Numbered from the stretch's first letter, positions 1-5,828 are shown. The stretch is 8,074 bases of DNA from JBDREF01 sp043820045 (GCA_043820045.1 JBDREF010000366.1:1-8074), one strand, 5' to 3'. Translations and numbers: made by a program. The notes: generated from the letters alone by a model not told the origin.

Positions 1-181
1 AGAGTATGATTCGCGCTGTGAAGAGATGATTGAAGTTTTGGTGGTTGCCAGGAAAAGTTCAGGCATATGTCGTGCAACCAGCACAATTCGCGCAGAACAG
101 TTACAAACCCCAGGAACCCCTCGAAATACTCCGCAAAACGAAAAGCGGCGTGTTTGTCGCGGACTTTCGCGGGATCTGTGA
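1..181 (+). CDS. possible 3' end of an unidentified upstream gene (partial)
   Basis: The frame beginning at base 2 is open from the left edge to a TGA at 179-181, about 59 codons. It is the only forward frame that stays open here: the other two stop at 7-9 and 27-29. Its first residues (EYDSRCEEMIEVLVVARKSS) look protein-like, but the later part is rich in Arg, Thr and Pro and resembles translated non-coding DNA. I recognise no family. If real, it would overlap the next gene's ATG at 67 by 115 bp, which is unusual and would favour a later start for that gene. An upstream gene could equally have ended at one of the early stops. Low confidence. Confidence 0.2.
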   Translation, partial: EYDSRCEEMIEVLVVARKSSGICRATSTIRAEQLQTPGTPRNTPQNEKRRVCRGLSRDL

Positions 182-1326
182 TTATCCTGTCGGTCCTGTT
201 CTGCACCGTGGCGGTCCCCGCTGTCGCGCAACCGGTGCGTACGAAGGTCGCTGACATCTATTTCGGCAGGGTTGAGCCGCCGGTGGTCGCGCAGCAGGAT
301 ATTACCGTACGCGCGCCGACCTCCAACCAGGAACTCGAACCAAAACCCCTCGAATGCAGCGGCATCGCATGGGCCAACGGATACCTGATTATCACCAGCG
401 ACAGGCACCGGCACATCATTTTCACGTGTCCCATTGATCTTGACACGATGACCATCGGCCAGCCGCAGCCGCACGTACTTATACGCAACGAACAGAGCAT
501 ACTGGACGACGCCGAATCTGTTACCGTCAGGTACGAGGCCGACGGCTCGCCGATTGTGTACGTAATGTGCTCGCTTAGCAACGGTCCCGGCGGGCTTCCC
601 CTGCCCATGCGGCGGCACATGCTGCGATTGACCATCGAGAAGCTCGAACCGCTTGCAATCGGCCGGCCCATCGTGCTGCCCGGCGACGAAGTTCGTGAGG
701 CAGTCAACACGTATTTCAAGCATGCCGGCGTACAATCTTATAGGACCTACTACGCCAACTTCGCGGGCACCGACAAGAACACCTACCGCTGGGGCAATGT
801 CGAGGGAATAGCCTTTACGCCGGACGGCTCGGTCATGCTGTGCGGCATGCGCAACCCGCTATACGGCGGCAAGGCCATCGTATTCGCCGTGCGGGGTCTG
901 GACAAAGCGTTCCTTGCCGAGGATCCGACCCTGCCAAACATCGTGGACATGTTCTCGCTGGAACTGGGCGAGCGGGGCATCAGCGATTTGTGCTGGGACC
1001 CGGTGACAGAAGGCTACCTGATGACGGCGGCAAAAAGCAACGGCCCGAAGCTCGACAACGACCAGCCCTTCCCACCGAACAGCCTGGACGGCGCATTGTA
1101 CTGGTGGAGCGGCCGTAAGAAGGAAAAGCCCATTCTGATCGCCAGAATGCCGGATATGAAGGTTGAGGCGGTCTGCAGGCTGGGTGATAGCCGATTCATC
1201 GCAGTCGGCTCCGACGAAGGCGACGTCAGCGAAGGACGTGCAGCACGCCAGAGCATTTTGACAATTATCGATTTCCCGGGCGCCACTTCGGGTCGGCAAG
1301 GAGCTATATATGAACGGCGACCTTGA
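67..1326 (+). CDS. secreted DUF3616/phytase-like beta-propeller protein
   Basis: This 419-residue protein is probably exported. A hydrophobic stretch at residues 36-50 is followed by an AVA|QP signal-peptidase-type site near residue 54. From the ATG at 67 the basic n-region is unusually long (about 34 residues). A TTG at 154 would give a compact 25-residue signal peptide but has no clear ribosome binding site; upstream of the ATG there is only a weak AGGA near 50-53. The mature part has repeated beta-rich segments: NVEGIAFTPDG at 244-254, an MRNP motif at 261-264, GISDL at 304-308, an ALYWW segment at 343-347 and VEAV at 366-369. From memory, this order resembles DUF3616 or phytase/esterase-like propellers; I see no catalytic residues that decide a reaction. 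The 3' end overlaps the kinase gene by 17 bp, so the two are probably co-translated and may act in one envelope-sensing pathway (inference). The existence of the gene is well supported, the family only moderately. Confidence 0.7.
   Translation: MSCNQHNSRRTVTNPRNPSKYSAKRKAACLSRTFAGSVIILSVLFCTVAVPAVAQPVRTKVADIYFGRVEPPVVAQQDITVRAPTSNQELEPKPLECSGIAWANGYLIITSDRHRHIIFTCPIDLDTMTIGQPQPHVLIRNEQSILDDAESVTVRYEADGSPIVYVMCSLSNGPGGLPLPMRRHMLRLTIEKLEPLAIGRPIVLPGDEVREAVNTYFKHAGVQSYRTYYANFAGTDKNTYRWGNVEGIAFTPDGSVMLCGMRNPLYGGKAIVFAVRGLDKAFLAEDPTLPNIVDMFSLELGERGISDLCWDPVTEGYLMTAAKSNGPKLDNDQPFPPNSLDGALYWWSGRKKEKPILIARMPDMKVEAVCRLGDSRFIAVGSDEGDVSEGRAARQSILTIIDFPGATSGRQGAIYERRP
1298..1303 (+). promoter_or_regulatory. 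ribosome binding site of the kinase gene
   Basis: AAGGAG lies 6 nt before the ATG at 1310, inside the 3' end of the preceding gene. It supports this start over the in-frame Met at residue 7 and explains how the overlapping gene can be translated by reinitiation or independently. Confidence 0.75.
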
Positions 1327-2845
1327 AATGGACCACGGCGGATTGGCCGACGAGGCCGAATTCGAGGCCAGTCTGATCTCCGATATCGACCCGGAGCTGC
1401 TCGGCGCGAAGACCGAGATCACCGAACCCTACGAAGCACCCCCAAAACGACCCGAGCCGGCGCCTGCGAAGAAGAGACCCGTCTGGGCTGGAAAGATACT
1501 CGGCCATTTCAAGCTCCTGAGACTTATAGGCGAAGGTAAGATGGGCCGTGTGATACAGGCCCACGATATCAATCTGCACCGGATCGTGGCACTGAAGATT
1601 CTGCGAAAGCGCATTCCGGGAATGGAGGAGCAGGGAAGGGTCGGCCAATTCCTGCGGGAGGCAAGGGCCGCCGCCCAGATCGAGCACCCGAACGTTGTCC
1701 GGATTTTCGAGATCAATCAGCATGACGGCTGGTGGTATATTGCGATGGAGATGCTCGAAGGCGAGAACTTGCGCGACCTGATCAAGGCGACCGGTCCGCT
1801 GGCTCTAAATCGCGCCTGCACACTCATTGCCGATGCGGCCACCGCATTGGCCGTCGCGCACGACTTAGGTATCATCCATCGGGATATTAAGCCGACGAAC
1901 CTGATGCTCACCCGCCACGGGCGGTGCAAGCTGACCGACTTCGGCCTTGTCCGCCTGGGCGACCCCAACGACCCATTCGACTTCACCAACAAGGCTGTCG
2001 GCTCGCCGCAGTTCATGGCCCCGGAGGTAATCAGCCGTCTTGAACAAACGCCCGCAATCGACATTTACAGCCTCGGCGCAACGCTCTACTACATCCTGAC
2101 CGGCAAGCCGCCCTACACCGGCGGCAAGCTCGAAGAAATACTCAAAAAGCATCTGGATGCGCCGGTCCCGGACATTCGCAGGGAATTGCCCGAATGCCCG
2201 GCAAGTTTAGGCAAGTTGATCCAACGGGCTATGGCCAAGAAACCGACCGACCGCCCTACCGCAGCAGACTTCGCAGCCAGCCTTCGCGCCGAGCTTATTA
2301 TGTTTCAGCACCATGGTTCCGGACTTGCAGCTACTACCGACTCGAGTATTATAGGTCTTTCACACGGCTCGACTCTGCTCACTACGCTTCCAGCATCAAC
2401 CAGCGCCGAACCCGTCCCGGAGCGGCTCAGACGGCTCGCACAAACACTCAAGTCGCGCTGGGCCCTGTGGCTCACAGCCGGGGCCGCTGCAATAGTGGTG
2501 GCGGCTATCGTGCTTCTCATGTCCTTCGGCAGCCGAACCGGTGAAACGGCCGGACGCGGTGAAGACGCCGAACTTTCCGCTTTCTTCCCCGGCGCGCCGG
2601 ACACCTACGGCGTATTGCCGCCGGGTGCGACGCCGGAATCCGCCGGGCCCGCTGCCGACCGACCGCCTCCCTTTAGCTGGGTGGGAAAAGTGGGCACAGC
2701 AGGCTCGGCATTCGTGGCCAGCAAGAGCGGCCGGTATTTCTACCCGATAGACGACCCCGCCGCAACCCTGATCGCGAAAGAGAACGTCGTTATGTACAAC
2801 AGTGCCGCAGATGCCCGCAAAGACGGCAAGATTCCGACGCCGTAG
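1310..2845 (+). CDS. membrane-anchored Ser/Thr protein kinase with Ada-like exported tail
   Basis: This is a 511-residue eukaryotic-type (Hanks) protein kinase. Residues 1-60 are an acidic then Pro/Lys-rich leader. The kinase domain spans about 66-330: glycine loop GEGKMG at 74-79, VALK with Lys96, the helix C glutamate near Glu117, catalytic loop HRDIKPTN at 190-197, DFG at 210-212, MAPE at 236-239 and DRP at 314-316. All key residues are present, and the Arg before the catalytic Asp marks an RD kinase, so it should be active. A Ser/Thr-rich linker follows, then one membrane span at about 384-406, placing about 105 C-terminal residues outside the cytoplasm. This tail has a Pro/Gly-rich part and then, at 468-511, a segment resembling the Ada metal-binding fold but with no cysteines. 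There are no PASTA or FHA domains. It likely senses an envelope signal and phosphorylates cytoplasmic targets; the overlapping secreted protein gene upstream is a plausible partner (inference). Confidence 0.93.
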   Translation: MNGDLEMDHGGLADEAEFEASLISDIDPELLGAKTEITEPYEAPPKRPEPAPAKKRPVWAGKILGHFKLLRLIGEGKMGRVIQAHDINLHRIVALKILRKRIPGMEEQGRVGQFLREARAAAQIEHPNVVRIFEINQHDGWWYIAMEMLEGENLRDLIKATGPLALNRACTLIADAATALAVAHDLGIIHRDIKPTNLMLTRHGRCKLTDFGLVRLGDPNDPFDFTNKAVGSPQFMAPEVISRLEQTPAIDIYSLGATLYYILTGKPPYTGGKLEEILKKHLDAPVPDIRRELPECPASLGKLIQRAMAKKPTDRPTAADFAASLRAELIMFQHHGSGLAATTDSSIIGLSHGSTLLTTLPASTSAEPVPERLRRLAQTLKSRWALWLTAGAAAIVVAAIVLLMSFGSRTGETAGRGEDAELSAFFPGAPDTYGVLPPGATPESAGPAADRPPPFSWVGKVGTAGSAFVASKSGRYFYPIDDPAATLIAKENVVMYNSAADARKDGKIPTP

Positions 2846-2955
2846 GACCGCGTGACGCGACGGCGCCGCACATACTACTGCCGCATTTGACACATGATCC
2901 TGCCCCGAAGCAACTCGCCCAAAAACTTGGTCTGATAAATCGATTTGAGATTGTC

Positions 2956-2973
2956 CCGGTCCGGCCGGGCCGG
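2956..2973. repeat. 18-bp GC-rich near-palindrome
   Basis: The sequence CCGGTCCGGCCGGGCCGG equals its reverse complement apart from one symmetric T/G pair, which would be a U-G wobble in RNA. It has no unpaired loop and no T-run after it, so it is not a normal intrinsic terminator. It may be a protein-binding site, or just a consequence of local GC richness. Confidence 0.3.
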
Positions 2974-2997
2974 TTCGTTGGGCCCACTTGAGGTTCA

Positions 2998-3018
2998 ATG
3001 TGCAGCAATACCGCACAT
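2998..3018. repeat. small hairpin, 6-bp stem
   Basis: ATGTGC (2998-3003) and GCACAT (3013-3018) are perfect inverted arms around a 9-base loop. An A-run follows at 3024-3029 on the + strand, so it is not a + strand terminator. Function unknown; the stem is short enough to arise by chance. Confidence 0.25.
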
Positions 3019-3141
3019 AGGGAAAAAAAGTGCCATATCCGGGGGACAATGGCCATAAAGTACCCAAGAAGCGTGACATCTAAGCTTTATACTTCTAAAA
3101 GCTCAGGGAATTGCGGGCCAATCTCATCGCGTTTTTTCAAC

Positions 3142-3186
3142 AATGAGAAAATTTTCCCTTGCTTTTCTTCTCAGTAATGAGAAAAT
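3142..3186. promoter_or_regulatory. candidate operator: three TGAGAA half-sites upstream of hdrC
   Basis: AATGAGAAAAT occurs twice as an exact 11-base direct repeat (3142-3152 and 3176-3186), 34 bp apart. Between them TTCTCA (3168-3173) faces the second copy, giving the 16-bp dyad TTCTCA-GTAA-TGAGAA (3168-3183). A dyad plus an extra half-site about 100 bp before an operon's first start codon is a common layout for a dimeric transcription factor. I do not recognise the regulator; the dyad does not match the Rex or LexA consensus as I know them. Regulatory function is inferred from position and symmetry only. Confidence 0.35.
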
Positions 3187-3223
3187 GGTGCAAAATTGAG
3201 CCTCGTATCTAAATTATGCCGAC

Positions 3224-3289
3224 ATGGCTCATGGAAACAGAATGAAGCTTGAGCGTTTCAATGGGGCGGCAAAGTTGAGGCATCTATGA
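3224..3289 (+). CDS. possible 21-codon leader ORF overlapping the hdrC start
   Basis: ATG at 3224, or an in-frame ATG at 3242, opens a short frame ending MKLERFNGAAKLRHL. Its TGA at 3287-3289 overlaps the hdrC ATG at 3286 in the ATGA arrangement typical of translational coupling. The upstream ribosome binding site is weak (a GGA near 3233 for the 3242 start, none clear for 3224). No runs of a single amino acid suggest attenuation. It may be chance, since short ORFs are frequent. Confidence 0.2.
   Translation: MAHGNRMKLERFNGAAKLRHL
3277..3280 (+). promoter_or_regulatory. ribosome binding site of hdrC
   Basis: GAGG lies 5 nt before the ATG at 3286. It is modest but better than anything before the alternative in-frame ATG at 3328, which has no purine-rich stretch at the right distance, so the 204-residue start was preferred. 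Confidence 0.5.
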
Positions 3290-3900
3290 AACAGCCGAAA
3301 ATACCAAGAGTTGGGAATTGGCCTGAAATGACAGAACCTTATCAAAACATCACTTCGCAGTCGCAATTGGCCGAAGCCGTATTGAGTGAAAGCGGCCAGA
3401 ACGTGAACCTGTGCTATCAATGCAGGAAGTGTGCGGCCGGCTGCCCGATATCGTACGCCATGGACTATAAGCCCGCGCAGATCATACACGCTATCCGCCT
3501 GGGCATGGATGATCTTGTCCTCAACAGCAAGACCATGTGGCTGTGTGCGTCCTGCGAGACGTGCACAACAAGGTGCCCGCAGGAAGTCGACGTCGCAAAG
3601 GTAATGGACGCCGTGAAAATAGTTGCGGTGCGCCGCGGCATTAAACCCGCCATACCGCAGGTGGCGTCTTTCTACAGGGCGGCCCTGGCCAATATCAAGA
3701 AGTGCGGACGAATGTACGAGATGGGCATGATCATCGGTCTGAAAATGAGGACTTTCGAGTTTTTCAAAGACGCCGGCCTGGGAATGAAAATGTTCCGGAA
3801 AGGAAAGCTCAAGATGATCCCCAGTTTTACCGGCGCATTGACAACGTGGAAGATCTTCAATCGTGTAAAACGCATCGAAAAAAGAAACGCAAATGCCTGA
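3286..3900 (+). CDS. hdrC: heterodisulfide reductase-like subunit C
   Basis: This 204-residue iron-sulfur protein passes electrons between an HdrA-type subunit and the HdrB active site in the cytoplasm. It has two complete [4Fe-4S] motifs of the CX2CX2CX3CP type: Cys43, 46, 49, 53 and Cys87, 90, 93, 97. The surrounding text (NLCYQCRKCAAGCP, WLCASCETCTTRCP) is characteristic of HdrC rather than of a generic ferredoxin. Residues 110-204 form the helical C-terminal region seen in bacterial HdrC proteins, ending in a basic tail. The length is normal. It is the first gene of the operon, followed by hdrB after an unusually long 126-bp gap carrying the REP doublet. In a bacterium the partner of HdrBC is unlikely to be the methanogen CoM-S-S-CoB disulfide; the true substrate cannot be read from sequence. 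Confidence 0.9.
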   Translation: MKQPKIPRVGNWPEMTEPYQNITSQSQLAEAVLSESGQNVNLCYQCRKCAAGCPISYAMDYKPAQIIHAIRLGMDDLVLNSKTMWLCASCETCTTRCPQEVDVAKVMDAVKIVAVRRGIKPAIPQVASFYRAALANIKKCGRMYEMGMIIGLKMRTFEFFKDAGLGMKMFRKGKLKMIPSFTGALTTWKIFNRVKRIEKRNANA

Positions 3901-3922
3901 CATAAGACAGATTCGCAGATTC

Positions 3923-3992
3923 GTAGGGTGGGCAAATGCCTTTTTTGCCCACGCGGAATTCAGCCGCGTGTGCAACAAGTTGCACACCCTAC
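3923..3992. repeat. REP doublet (REPIN-like palindromic element)
   Basis: Two imperfect copies of one unit lie in inverted orientation around the 7-base spacer AATTCAG. Unit A (3923-3956, + strand) and unit B (3964-3992, - strand) both read GTAGGGTG, hairpin, CACGCGG. The stem of A is GTGGGCAAA/TTTGCCCAC with a 7-base loop; the stem of B is GTGTGCAAC/GTTGCACAC with AA between the arms. The outer ends GTAGGGTG and CACCCTAC also pair, as do CACGCGG and CCGCGTG, so the whole 70 nt can fold as nested arms. The GTAG at the 5' end of each unit is the tetranucleotide associated with REP elements mobilised by RAYT transposases. No RAYT gene is in the window. It lies between hdrC and hdrB. Confidence 0.85.
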
Positions 3993-4011
3993 AGCTTGTT
4001 GACATATCCAC

Positions 4012-4017
4012 GGAGGT
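4012..4017 (+). promoter_or_regulatory. strong ribosome binding site of hdrB
   Basis: GGAGGT lies 9 nt before the ATG at 4027. This near-perfect Shine-Dalgarno sequence means hdrB does not depend on translational coupling to hdrC, consistent with the long gap between them. Confidence 0.75.
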
Positions 4018-4026
4018 CAGCACACG

Positions 4027-4896
4027 ATGAACGCAAAGTACGCCTATTATCCCGGTTGCTCGCTCCATTCCACAGGCTCCGAATATGACGTGTCGTTTCG
4101 GGCCGTCTGTGACAAGCTTGGCATAGACATCGAAGAAATAAAGGGCTGGATATGCTGCGGCACTTCCCCGGCGCACTGCACTTCCAGACTCCTGTCGCTC
4201 GCGCTGCCTTTCGAGAATCTCGCACGCGCCGAGGAAATGGGAGCCAGTGACGTCGTAGCTCCGTGTGCGGCCTGTTTTGCGCGACTGAAAACAGCCATGC
4301 ACGAAGCGAGCGAAGATGCCGAGATAGCCGGGCAGATAAGCGAGGCCATCGCAAGGCCGCTGCCCAAATCGGTAAACGTCGTCAGCCCGCTCGAGATATT
4401 CGGCAACGGCGCCGGTGTTGCCGAGGCGGTCACGAGGCGGTTGTCGGATCTTAAGGTGGTCTGTTACTACGGCTGTCTTCTTACCCGGCCATCGAAGGTG
4501 ATGCAGTTCGACGAATGCGAGTACCCGATGGCAATGGACGAGATTCTCCGCTCGGCGGCAATCACAACGCTCGACTGGTCGTACAAAACCGAATGCTGCG
4601 GCGGCGCTCTTGCAATGACGCGCACCGATGTGGTTCTCAAATTGACGCACGATATACTCGAAGAGGCCCGGGCGGTCGGAGCAAACGCGATTGCCGTGGC
4701 TTGCCCGTTGTGCCACGTGAATCTGGACACGCGACAGGAAGAGGTCGAAAGCGAATACGGCACCCGCTACGGATTGCCCGTGTTCTACTTCACTCAACTT
4801 ATGGGGCTGGCGTTCGGAGTACCGCCGGACAAATTGGGACTGCAAAAGCATTTCGTCAGCTCCGATGCGTTACTGAGCGGTATCTGCGAAGCCTGA
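4027..4896 (+). CDS. hdrB: heterodisulfide reductase-like subunit B
   Basis: This 289-residue protein is the catalytic subunit that, in known Hdr, cleaves a disulfide using two non-cubane [4Fe-4S] clusters. Both CCG motifs are complete: Cys11, Cys43-Cys44, Cys80 and Cys83 in the first half, and Cys150, Cys190-Cys191, Cys226 and Cys229 in the second. Typical flanking text is present (YYPGCS, CCGTSPAH, PCAACF, YYGC, CCGGALAMT, CPLCH). Spacing follows methanogen HdrB closely, so cluster binding is expected to be intact, unlike degenerate paralogues that lose one motif. The protein is soluble, with no signal peptide or membrane span. The following gene starts 35 nt downstream. The presence of HdrC, an HdrA fragment and NAD(H)-binding subunits points to a soluble redox complex; the disulfide or other low-molecular substrate is unknown. 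Confidence 0.93.
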   Translation: MNAKYAYYPGCSLHSTGSEYDVSFRAVCDKLGIDIEEIKGWICCGTSPAHCTSRLLSLALPFENLARAEEMGASDVVAPCAACFARLKTAMHEASEDAEIAGQISEAIARPLPKSVNVVSPLEIFGNGAGVAEAVTRRLSDLKVVCYYGCLLTRPSKVMQFDECEYPMAMDEILRSAAITTLDWSYKTECCGGALAMTRTDVVLKLTHDILEEARAVGANAIAVACPLCHVNLDTRQEEVESEYGTRYGLPVFYFTQLMGLAFGVPPDKLGLQKHFVSSDALLSGICEA

Positions 4897-4920
4897 TGCG
4901 ATCTCCTTATGTGGATTCCA

Positions 4921-4927
4921 AGGGAGG
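4921..4927 (+). promoter_or_regulatory. ribosome binding site of the HdrA-NuoE fusion gene
   Basis: AGGGAGG lies 4 nt before the ATG at 4932. It fixes the start immediately ahead of the GGGVGG motif and shows that the usual N-terminal [4Fe-4S] domain of HdrA is not simply missed by a wrong start call. Confidence 0.7.
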
Positions 4928-4931
4928 ATAA

Positions 4932-5813
4932 ATGATTCGACAAACAGATGAAAAAGTTGGCGCCGTCTTAGTCGTCGGCGGCGGCGTCGGCGGCATGCAG
5001 GCCTCGCTCGATCTGGCCGAGGCCGGATACAAGGTCTATCTCGTCGAGAAAGGCCCGTCGATAGGCGGCGTGATGGCGCAGCTCGACAAGACCTTCCCGA
5101 CCAACGACTGCGCGATGTGCAGCCTGGCCCCCCGAATGGTCGATTGCGGCCGGCACTTGAACATCGAGAAACTGACTTACTCCGAGATCGAATCAATCGA
5201 AGGTAAAGCCGGCAACTTCAGCGTCCATATCAGGAAGAAAGCTCGCTACGTAGATCCCGAAAAATGCACCGGCTGCGGCGAGTGTGTGGATAAATGCCTT
5301 GTAAAGAACATCGTCTATCTCGAACCGCCGGCGGTGCCGAAGGTCGAGATCGAGGCCGACAAGCGGGACAAAGTCGATGAAATTATCAGCAGGTACGAGG
5401 GCGGCAGAGAAAGCCTCGTGCCGATTCTTCAGGGCATCACCAACGAGTTCAACTGGCTGCCGCCGGAGATGCTGATGAGGGTCTGCGAGGTCAAGAAGAT
5501 ACCTATCGAGCACATCCTGCGAATCGCCACGTTCTACAAGGCCTTCAGTCTCAAACCTCGCGGCGAGAACATAATCACCGTCTGCATGGGCACCGCCTGC
5601 CACGTAAAAGGGGCGCCGAGGATTCTGGAGCGGTTCGAGCGGGAGCTGGGTATCGCAACCGGAGAAACGACACCTGACATGAAATTCACGCTGGAAGCCG
5701 TTCGCTGTATCGGATGTTGCGGCCTGTCTCCGGTGATTACGGTCGGCGATGACCTGTACGGCAAGCTGAGCGCCGCCGGGGCGGCAAAAATCCTTGATAA
5801 GTATCGTGACTGA
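4932..5813 (+). CDS. HdrA N-terminal fragment fused to NuoE/HydC-type [2Fe-2S] domain
   Basis: This 293-residue protein joins two families. Residues 10-123 match the first part of the HdrA flavoprotein core: the nucleotide-binding GGGVGG at 16-21, EKGPSIGG at 39-46, the HdrA signature TFPTNDCAMC (Cys60, Cys63, then Cys72), and a [4Fe-4S] motif Cys112, 115, 118, 122. At that point HdrA normally continues through the second half of its FAD domain; here it runs instead into a NuoE-type domain at about 142-293, with helices typical of the 24-kDa subunit and its [2Fe-2S] ligands Cys218, Cys223 (CX4C) and Cys259, Cys263 (CX3C). The text CMGTACHVKGA is typical of HydC/HndA. FAD binding by the half fold is doubtful. 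The fusion would place an HdrA cluster next to the NuoE cluster, bridging HdrBC to the NuoF subunit encoded downstream. The reading frame is continuous and each junction lies outside a motif, so this looks like a real fusion. Confidence 0.88.
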   Translation: MIRQTDEKVGAVLVVGGGVGGMQASLDLAEAGYKVYLVEKGPSIGGVMAQLDKTFPTNDCAMCSLAPRMVDCGRHLNIEKLTYSEIESIEGKAGNFSVHIRKKARYVDPEKCTGCGECVDKCLVKNIVYLEPPAVPKVEIEADKRDKVDEIISRYEGGRESLVPILQGITNEFNWLPPEMLMRVCEVKKIPIEHILRIATFYKAFSLKPRGENIITVCMGTACHVKGAPRILERFERELGIATGETTPDMKFTLEAVRCIGCCGLSPVITVGDDLYGKLSAAGAAKILDKYRD

Positions 5814-5818
5814 GAAAA

Positions 5819-5822
5819 GAGG
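5819..5822 (+). promoter_or_regulatory. ribosome binding site of the HndB-like gene
   Basis: GAGG, within AGAGGAAA, lies 6 nt before the ATG at 5829, in the 15-nt gap after the fusion gene. Confidence 0.6.
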
Positions 5823-5828
5823 AAACCC

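Larger units (their letters stand above)
2846..3285. other. 440-bp intergenic region before the redox operon
   Basis: I find no convincing coding sequence or tRNA here; the minus-strand open frames across it look like shadows. The first part is GC-rich and contains a near-palindrome at 2956-2973 and a small hairpin at 2998-3018. From about 3080 onward it becomes AT-rich, as expected for a promoter region of the hdr operon, but I could not place a -35/-10 pair with normal spacing. The AT-rich part holds repeated TGAGAA half-sites (3144-3183) and a short leader ORF (3224-3289). No hairpin followed by a U-tract marks the end of the kinase transcript. Confidence 0.6.

Noticed and set aside
2396..3079. 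227-codon minus-strand open frame covering the kinase 3' end and the gap
   Set aside because: Most of it is opposite the kinase tail; the part in the gap has no ribosome binding site or domain that I can see.
3073..3093. sigma-70 promoter from GTGACA and TATACT
   Set aside because: The two boxes are only 9 bp apart instead of about 17, so they cannot act together.
3186..3201. sigma-54 promoter (TGGTGC...TTGAGC)
   Set aside because: The GG and GC elements are not at the required spacing and the -12 element does not match TTGC.
2846..3285. CRISPR array or tRNA in the long gap
   Set aside because: The only repeats are two 11-base copies and short inverted arms. There is no regular repeat-spacer series and no cloverleaf with tRNA consensus arms.
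3928..3952. rho-independent terminator after hdrC
   Set aside because: The T-run lies in the loop and the 3' arm of the hairpin rather than after it, and the hairpin is part of a symmetric REP doublet, so it is better explained as a mobile repeat.
3999..4004. TTGACA as a -35 box of an internal hdrB promoter
   Set aside because: No -10-like sequence occurs about 17 bp downstream, and that region is occupied by the hdrB ribosome binding site and start codon.
3229..4851. 540-codon open frame on the minus strand across hdrC and hdrB
   Set aside because: It lies opposite two genes with complete catalytic motifs and crosses the REP doublet between them. Its translation is rich in His, Arg and Cys with no recognisable domain, as expected from the complement of GC-rich coding sequence.
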